Origin: Coccinella septempunctata
Lineage: Eukaryota > Arthropoda > Insecta > Coleoptera > Coccinellidae
Assembly: GCF_907165205.1 (NCBI RefSeq)
Contig: NC_058196.1
Coordinates: 18,208,501-18,272,500 of the forward strand
Reading direction: 5' to 3'
DNA: 64,000 nt
The position numbers and the translations under genes were made by a program. Each line of letters starts with the position of its first letter. Within the stretch, counting starts at the first letter, position 1. This document shows, one piece after another, positions 57,195 through 64,000 of the stretch. A model generated the notes under the pieces. The model was given only the letters and a program-made list of their open reading frames with translations. It searched no databases and had not been told where the DNA came from.

Positions 57195-57320
57195 TTCGAA
57201 ACAGATCAAACGATTTTCACAAAATGAGTTTCTAAACCATTACATGTGTTTCTGTATCACAATAGCATCTTGTCTCGTTCAAAAACTCATTTTGTTAAAA
57301 TCGTATAATCTGTTTTAAGT
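57195..57320 (-). repeat. Hammerhead-like repeat, copy 4, in a palindrome
   Basis: The minus strand carries AAGATGCTATTGTGATACAG then AAACACATGTA and the family flank AGAAACTCATTTTGTGAAAA. The plus strand directly beyond has a second, inverted copy of that flank (CAAAAACTCATTTTGTTAAA). GAAA survives, but stem II and the cleavage triplet are mutated. Confidence 0.65.
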
Positions 57321-57491
57321 TCAATTATGGATTTTCATCAAGTATCGGCCACATATCAATTCAATATTTTCTGAGAAAATCTTGTCTAGTGAATATTATT
57401 TATCCTTCAGAGGAACTTGGTGATAACATCTGACAAGAAAAACAAACAATGACAGAAAAAGCCATTGGTGTCTAGAAGATAAAATTCTATA

Positions 57492-58201
57492 CCTGGTGGC
57501 CCACCCCAGACGCGGCCCCCATTTGGAGGGAGAAAATAAAGATATTTTGAAAATCTTTTTTTTTTGGTGTTTGTAGGGTGTTCAAAAGCAAAATTTAAAA
57601 TTATTGTCATATATACAGGGTCAAAATATAGACCAAAGTTACACTTTTTTCAATGTAACACTCTGTATTTGACCTCAAAAATGTAATGGCAAGCTCAAAT
57701 TATGAAAGTATCAGGTTTAGATGTAGGAAAATTTTATGAAGATAGTTTCGAAATTAATTTTTACGTTCAACGAGATATAGAAATACCGGGTGTAGTTGAT
57801 GTTTGAGAATTGATTATGATCACTCTGTATATTCCAGAGTTAAAATTTCTTTTATATGTAGGAGTAGCCAACTTGTCTACTCAAACTGCTATTTAAAAAA
57901 ACTCCATATTTTCGATTTTTCGCCATTATATCGTAAAGGGTGCTTCTGAGCTTTAAAGTAATCTGAAGAAACTCATCATAACTTGAGCTTGCCATTCCAT
58001 TTTTGGGGTCAAATATACGGTGTTACATTTGATAAAGTGTAACTTTGGTCTATATCTTTGTTTTCGAACACCCTGTATATATGACAATAATTTTAGATTG
58101 TGCTTTGGAACATCTTACACACACCACAAAAAAAGATTTTCAAAAAAATATCTTCGTTTACTCCCTCAAAATGAGCGCCGCGGTTGGGGTGGGCCACCCG
58201 G
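57492..58201. mobile_element. Foldback element, 710 bp, TA target duplication
   Basis: The left tip CCTGGTGGCCCACCCC and right tip GGGGTGGGCCACCCGG are flanked by TA. The arms of about 170-200 bases are inverted copies, running through GAAGATATTTT and ATTATTGTCATATATACAGG. An inner CAGGGT pair may mark an older nested element. Confidence 0.85.
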
Positions 58202-58828
58202 TATATTATCTTCTCGATCTGTTCCACTAATATTGAAATTTCAGTACTCACTAGAATCTAGTAAAGGCTTTCTATGTCATAAAATTTTTCACATTCGAAT
58301 GTTTAATACATTTCAAATGCTCTATAGTAGTTTTTTTCGAGCTGAATTATGAGTGGAGGCTTCCACATGGTAGAAGACTAATGGAAATGGTTTCGAAATT
58401 TCAGGAAAACTGGAAAAATTTTTGACTGGAACGTAGGGTTTATATTAAAAAAAAATTTAAGTAATTATAGCACTGAAGTGGCGACTGAACAAATCTTCCG
58501 ACTATGCTGACTGAATTCTACTAAAAAAATGACTACAGGATTTTTTTTAACATTACGAAATAAAGGCACCAATTAAAAGAAAGGAGATAGAGGATTGCAG
58601 TTTTGGCCATTATACATCCTTTAAAAGTCGAAGTCGAATAAATGCCATCATCCATTTCTCAACAGCTCTTATGGTTACATAGCTGCCACTCAATTACATC
58701 GAATTCTGCCCATCCTGTACAGAAATGAGTTGGAGATATTGTACAATTACTGAAGACTGACTTTTCCAGAACAATTTTCATTTAACCTTTTCAGTCCTAG
58801 TGGTTTCACTATGAAACCACCTCTAATA

Positions 58829-59781
58829 ACACAGGCCAACAACCATTTTGGTGCCTGCGATTTGTTAACTCTGTTCCTGAGTAATTTTTGGATGCAAAAT
58901 GTAAAAAAGTTCTCAGATTTTGTCTATCAGATCTAGTTTTTGAGATTTTTAAAAAAAAATTGTGTATATTATATATATAGTTATAACTGTTATAATATAT
59001 AATATTACTATTGACAGTTGAAAAAAACAAAGACACATGGATTTAAGTATTCATTGCAACAACTTAATTTACATAATTACATTAGTCACTAATCACATAA
59101 AAATTTTCTTTTATGGAGTTTCTAGAATGGAGTTTACTAGGGCAGTCTCGCTGAAGGCTCCAGCAGTAGTCCGCTATCATGTGGCTATCCCATCGTCCTT
59201 GATAACGATCTTCCATAGTTTTAATATCCTGATGGAATCTTTCCCCCTGTTCTTCACTACAATCACCTAAGTTTTCTGGAAAACGATCTAGGTGGCTGTG
59301 GAGGTAGTGAACTTTTATACTCATGGTACAGCCGAGAATATTAAAATTTGAAAGCATAGTTTCCACTAATTCTACGTAATTCTCTGCTTTATGTTTGCCA
59401 AGAAAATGTTGTACTACTTGAACAAATGAACTCCAAGCGTTAGATTCAGTCTCGTTCATTGATGTGGTGAATTGTGGATCTTTAACAAGTTGCCTTATTT
59501 GAGCACCATCAAATATACCAGCTTTTAGTTTTTCCGTGCTAATGCCAGGAAATTTACGTGACAAATACCCAAAACAATTTCCATCTCGATTTAAAGCCTT
59601 CACAAATCGCTTCATTAGCCCTAGCTTGATATGCAAGGGCGGAAGTAAGATTTTTTCTCTTGAAACCAAAGGTTCGTTGATCACGTTTTGTATTCCTTGA
59701 ATCATGACATCTCTTGAAGGCCAATTTTTGTTAACCCAGTGCTCATTTTTAGCTCTTTTTTTTCATTTTGTTGGCCTGTGT
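58829..59781 (-). mobile_element. Inverted-repeat-bounded unit with a conserved ORF
   Basis: ACACAGGCCAACAA at the left is mirrored by TTGGCCTGTGT at the right. An AATA word lies on each outer side and could be a target duplication. Between them lies one minus-strand reading frame of unknown function. No known transposase motif is visible. Confidence 0.5.
59082..59762 (-). CDS. Conserved arthropod protein of unknown function, N-terminally truncated
   Basis: It is open from just after TGA 59763-59765 to the stop at 59082. The first Met is at 59705, but the residues before it (KNEHWVNKNWPSRDV) look genuine, so the true N-terminus is lost. Recognisable blocks are SREKILLPPLHIKLGLMKRF, LSRKFPGISTEKLKAGIF, TMSIKVHYLHSHLDRFPENL, EEQGERFHQDIKTMEDRYQG and RWDSHMIADYCW. 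From memory, close relatives occur in many copies in aphids and other arthropods, always unnamed. I know no biochemical role. High copy number and the inverted repeats around it suggest a mobile-element passenger or protein. Confidence 0.65.
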   Translation of the reverse strand, partial: KKRAKNEHWVNKNWPSRDVMIQGIQNVINEPLVSREKILLPPLHIKLGLMKRFVKALNRDGNCFGYLSRKFPGISTEKLKAGIFDGAQIRQLVKDPQFTTSMNETESNAWSSFVQVVQHFLGKHKAENYVELVETMLSNFNILGCTMSIKVHYLHSHLDRFPENLGDCSEEQGERFHQDIKTMEDRYQGRWDSHMIADYCWSLQRDCPSKLHSRNSIKENFYVISD

Positions 59782-60169
59782 AATATATATTGCATGGGTC
59801 CCTATGGTAACATCTCAAAACAGCTGCAACAGCGGTAAATCAAAGGCTTCCTCCCGGATTGGTTTGCAATAGTATGCAAAATGGCGCTGTACAGCGTGTA
59901 AAGTTGGTCTTTGCTTAGGTGACAAAAAAAAACTGTTTTCTTGCGTTCCACAAGAAATAATAATAATTCTTGTATTATTAGTTGAGTCCTGGTCGTTACA
60001 TGTAGAAACCACCATTTGAAAAAAAATTGCAAATAGATATTCAATGAAATATATTGAATTTCATGTATTCTCGACCTCGAAATATGAGTTTATTTTGAAT
60101 GAAATTTTTTAATTTGGGCCTGAAAGGGTTAAAATTTTTCTTTGTTCTGCAGATAAGGTGTGGGATTTT

Positions 60170-60735
60170 TCTGGCGTAGACACCCTCTCAGAAAATTTCC
60201 CGGGCGAAGAAGCTTGCGCCCAAGGACCGGTCAGCTCGTCTCGAACTTAAACATGAAACCGAAAAAACGGCAACGCCGCTTCGACGCCCGCGGCGAGTTA
60301 TAACAAAACCAAAAATTGCTGAATTTCTTAATATCGCGCCATCCCGCCCTCTCAACAACCCCGATTTGCGCCGAACGAGGGTGGGGATTTCCGAAAGGTC
60401 GCTCCTTGGGAGTCTTCATAAATCGATCGCCTTTCGAAATAGCACCCCCCTTCCCCTGTCGAAAATCCCGGGCGGCGCGTCAAATTTCGAAACCCACCCT
60501 CTTCGCGTCTTACAATCGAACACATAAAAATCAATAAGTATGGGGGTTTCATATATGTCGACGTCCGTGTGGAAATGCTGGAAATTCCGTCACCGAAATC
60601 GCCCCTCTCTCCACCTTCCTCGACGAAATTTCGGGGCGATTTTGCCGGCATCGCTATTGATTTTTCCATCTGTGCTCCATTCAAAAAGACGTGTGTTCGG
60701 GGGGGTGAAGAACAGCGGCCCTGAGGATTTTTTCT
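60170..60735. other. GC- and CpG-rich island
   Basis: It is clearly richer in G+C and CG dinucleotides than anything around it (for example CGCCCGCGGCGAG and ATCCCGGGCGGCGCGTCAAA). Open frames exist on both strands but resemble no protein I know. It lies upstream of the visible BTB-psq exons and could be a promoter, first non-coding exon or regulatory block of that gene. Confidence 0.5.
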
Positions 60736-60960
60736 AACATCGTGGTTGAACGCGAAGTTTGGGTAGTTTTTCTGAATCTACACCTTTTCTGATTGATTCG
60801 ATATTCGTCGACATTTCAGTTTTTGCGCACCCTGTATACAGAATCAACTTGTCGATTCGGTTCATCTGTGTTATAAAAAGTGACTTCATCAGAAAACATT
60901 AAAAATTTGGATAGTTTTGCTATTTTCTCTGTGCCCATACTTTATCATGACCATCTTATA

Positions 60961-61842
60961 CCAAACATACTTAGTGTTAAGTGTCCCTTAAAATTAACCC
61001 TCAACTTAAATTACGTTGCACCAACTGTTAAGTGACATTTAAATGGGCTAAAGCTAACCTCAAACTTAAGCGCTCCTGTAGTGACCACTCAAATATTTGA
61101 GGGCGGGATTCTAACCTAGAATAATTTGTTGAACTGGCTGCAGAACTTCCCATTTTTGATGGATTTTGAAAATTGAATAAATTCATTATTGAATATCAAG
61201 CATTTTGTTTTGCCTTTTTTGTTATGCCATCAGTCTTTCAATTTTCAATTTTGTGTCACAATTCATACTATAGTTAGCAAAAAACTCTTTTCTTCTGCTG
61301 AGAAGTTGAGTGCCCTTTGTAGATTACCACCACTTGCTTGGCAATCATTCATCGTATTCGTACTAACAAGGACAATAAGGACATCTTCTTCACGTTCCTC
61401 TTCAACATTAATAAAACAAATTCACACAAGACCATACAAAAAAGTGTTGTACTTATATGAACTTAGGTACCCTTTATGTGACAATCCTTATCATTTTATC
61501 AATAATTATGCTAATTCAACAACAAAAAGTTGTTACTCTTTGATAATAATATAATAATTTACTTGAAACTGACTGACAGGACAATTAAGTTAGGTTGATG
61601 AAATGACAACGATCATCGGCAACCGGCCAACCATCCAACCAATGAAATAGCTTTATTGGACTAGGATGAAGTTGCACCAAAATAAAAAACAGAAATATCA
61701 CTAGATATGAAAACTTAAGGGCCCCTTACTTAAGATTCTGTTAAGCCACAGTCGTGCAACTGGGAATAAAATTAAGCGTCCATCAACTTTAAACGACACT
61801 TAGTTAAGTACTCGTTTCAAGAGGTATTGGTGCAAACGGGCC
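60961..61842 (-). mobile_element. Harbinger-like MITE (copy 3), one tip lost
   Basis: The right end GGTGCAAACGGGCC is followed by TTA. The left end starts inside the repeat at CCAAACATACTTAGTG, so about a dozen terminal bases are missing. The body matches copies 1 and 2 in inverse orientation. Confidence 0.88.
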
Positions 61843-62459
61843 TTAAATATAAAACATTTTATACCTCCAAAGAAATACAAGTTATGGAAAAAAAGGAAGT
61901 GTGAAAATGTTTCAAGTTTTACACGAATAAATGCAAAGACAAATGTATATCCAAAAAATTCACTTGACCTTGAAATCAAACTCCAAGGCCTGATTAAATA
62001 TGTCTCCATGAAGAATAAAAAACTTTTATTTAAAACATTTTGTGTACCGGGCTCCCTCCTAGGAGTAGATACCCTGTATAAGGTATAATTCAGGTGAAAA
62101 TAAACAATTTGGTCAATGATCAATCAAGGACAGACAGGAATGCAATTCTGTATTATAATCGTATAGTTAAATATCGATTTAAACATTTTTTATTTATCGA
62201 TACAGAATCGCAAATCATGAAGGATGGAAGAATTCGGAATACTCCTTTATCCTTATCCAAAGAGGAAACTAAATACGAAATATGCAGCATCGATAGAACA
62301 ATAGGAAGGTCGGATTGATTCTGTTTTCGAAATAAAAGCCATGATAAAATAATTCTAACCCCTTTGTAGAGCAACCCCAAGCCTCGAAACTTGAATAGGG
62401 TATAGAGGACATAGGGGTGCTTAAATATCACATAGTTATTTCTAAATCCATATCTTATA

Positions 62460-62998
62460 CAGGGTGTCCCAAAACTAGTGAATCAAACGTCACACCACGA
62501 TAGAGTAGATCAAATACTATCGAATGACACCAACATTAGTTGAGCGAAAATGTACCGTTTCTGAAAAAACCTAACCTAAAGTTGCCGATTTTCGAACTAT
62601 TTTTTCAATTACAGGGCCACTTTGTGATTAAGGATAGCGTTTTTCTCCCATATTATCACCCCTATAGAGGTTTAATCTGAGTAATAAAAATCATGTAGAA
62701 AAAACAATTCTTTTAATTTACATTTACTCAGGTTATCGACTACTTAAAATAATTTCAATTAGGGGAGATAAAACAATAATCTTAGTTCAGAATAATTTAA
62801 AATCGATATCCTTTTTCACAAGTTGGTCCTGTGATTAAGAAAAACAGTTCGAAAATCGGCAACTTTAGGTATTTTAATAAAATTCTGATTATTTTGGAAA
62901 CGCTACATTTTCGTTGAAATAATGTTGGTGTCATTCGATAATATTTGGTCTACTCTATCGTGGTGTGCCTTTTGATTCACTAGTTTTGGGACACCCCG
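62460..62998. mobile_element. Foldback element, 539 bp, TA target duplication
   Basis: Inverted arms of about 180 bases start CAGGGTGTCCCAAAACTAGT (right tip CGGGGTGTCCCAAAACTAGT). They run inward through CACGATAGAGTAGA, GAATGACACCAACATTA and AAAGTTGCCGATTTTCGAAC. TA flanks lie at 62458-62459 and 62999-63000. The tip is shared with the Tc1 element at 8797, its probable source of transposase. Confidence 0.9.
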
Positions 62999-63000
62999 TA

Positions 63001-64000
63001 TACATTACATAGGTTATCTAGATAGGAATATACGTGGTGTGAATTAGTAGTTGCGAAAAAATTTAAGAGGTGATTCCTTGGTAAAAAATAGCGAGGGTCT
63101 TTCATGTAATTGTTTTTTTTTTTTAGTAGCTCCAGCTTAGATGCAGCTTTCTTAAGATGGCATCTGAAAATCAACTTCTTGTTTTTTTCTCAATCCCACC
63201 AAAAATCATTTTTGTGGTATTCCCCTATACATACAAGGGGTAAAAAAGCCACCCCTAAAATTTCTTTCGCAAGAATCTTCTTTCCTTATTCATATTATAT
63301 CATTAAAAAATTAATTTTTGATAGCTTTTCATAAATATTTTTTTATTGCTGCCATGTCTGCTCCGGTGCCATCTCTAGGGAGTTAGTATCTGAGCAGAGG
63401 CTGCTCAAATTTATGTGAAAGACCCGCACTTTTTTTACAAGGCATCACCCCTCAAATTTTTCCGCAACGATTCTCTTAAACCCTGTATACGTTTTCCATT
63501 CACTATTTTACTGTAAAATGTGTGAATTCCCTCACGCGTTGTTCACAATACCGTTAACTATCTCAATTGGATTTCTGAAAAAAAAAAAGTTCGAGTTAAA
63601 TTCAACTAATTTTAAATAGGCACGTAGTAATTTCTAGAAACGGCATCGTCTATACCAAATTACCCGATATCAAAACTTGATTACGGAGAAAATTCAGGAC
63701 GTCATCAAGTATGATTCAACACTAATTCGAATCGAGGATAAATTGACAGAGTACATGCAGGCAAATTGGTCGAATGCGAGTCGTGGTGAAATGACATTAA
63801 GAAAAATATAAAATAGCGGTCGGACTAGCTCGGACTATTAAGAATCTCCGCCTTTGAACAAATACAGCAAATTTCACATAAATTGATTGAGTAATAGTTT
63901 TTCCGAATTTTCTCTACTCCGACTCCTAAAGAATCAGAAATGGGACCTTTGATTGTACTTCAACCGAGAAGGCTGACCTTCTATGCTGATGTACCTAATT
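63001..64000. other. Non-coding stretch at the right edge
   Basis: AT-rich sequence with no recognised gene or bounded repeat. Confidence 0.4.

Noticed and set aside
60352..60684. 110-codon minus-strand frame in the GC-rich island
   Set aside because: Few stops are expected in GC-rich DNA. The composition is odd and no domain is recognisable.
61189..61554. 121-codon plus-strand frame, similar to one at 49089-49340
   Set aside because: Both lie in the same MITE family. The similarity reflects repeat DNA, and there is no protein-family signal.

Overview
The window is insect nuclear DNA: AT-rich, intron-bearing, and dominated by Tc1/mariner, pogo, Harbinger-like, P-like and non-LTR elements. 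The two host gene types are a CLIP-domain serine protease homologue (SPH) and a BTB-psq transcription factor. A beetle is my guess; the sequence does not prove it.

Host genes, all on the minus strand: (1) 2.6-2.9 kb, the first coding exon of a Gly-rich CLIP-domain SPH whose remaining exons lie outside the window. (2) 17.8-27.7 kb, a complete four-exon CLIP SPH of 391 codons. It is paralogous to gene 1, with the same exon-1 structure and split-Arg junction. Its introns carry a 470-bp MITE, a Jockey-type relic and an LTR relic. (3) 39.9-53.3 kb, the last four exons of a BTB/AT-hook/psq transcription factor. The exons join in phase, and the N-terminal BTB exons are not seen here. The large introns hold most of the transposons. 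I found no tRNA, rRNA or CRISPR.

Layout: 0.4-1.8 kb dead Tc1 element; 3.2-4.7 kb a repeat split by a 1.1-kb foldback element (its empty site survives near 20.57 kb); 8.8-12.9 kb a Tc1 element interrupted by a pogo element, which itself holds a non-LTR fragment; 15.8 kb a repeat with a hammerhead-ribozyme-like core; 16-20.9 kb foldback elements and a CTCGAGCGTGTCAGATTAA repeat cluster; 28.3 kb a non-LTR tail; 28.7-39 kb an AT-rich gene desert; 40.4-44 kb a non-LTR fragment flanked by inverted hammerhead-like repeats, a mariner relic and another non-LTR fragment; 45.0-49.7 kb a Harbinger-like MITE split by a two-ORF non-LTR retrotransposon; 50.3-51.9 kb a P-superfamily-like element with THAP remnants and an 8-bp target duplication; 53.4-63 kb nested foldbacks and MITEs, a small inverted-repeat-bounded unit with a conserved ORF of unknown function, and a GC-rich island.

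The most notable points are the hammerhead-like motifs, the P-like element, the datable nestings with recoverable empty sites, and the conserved-ORF unit at 58.8-59.8 kb.
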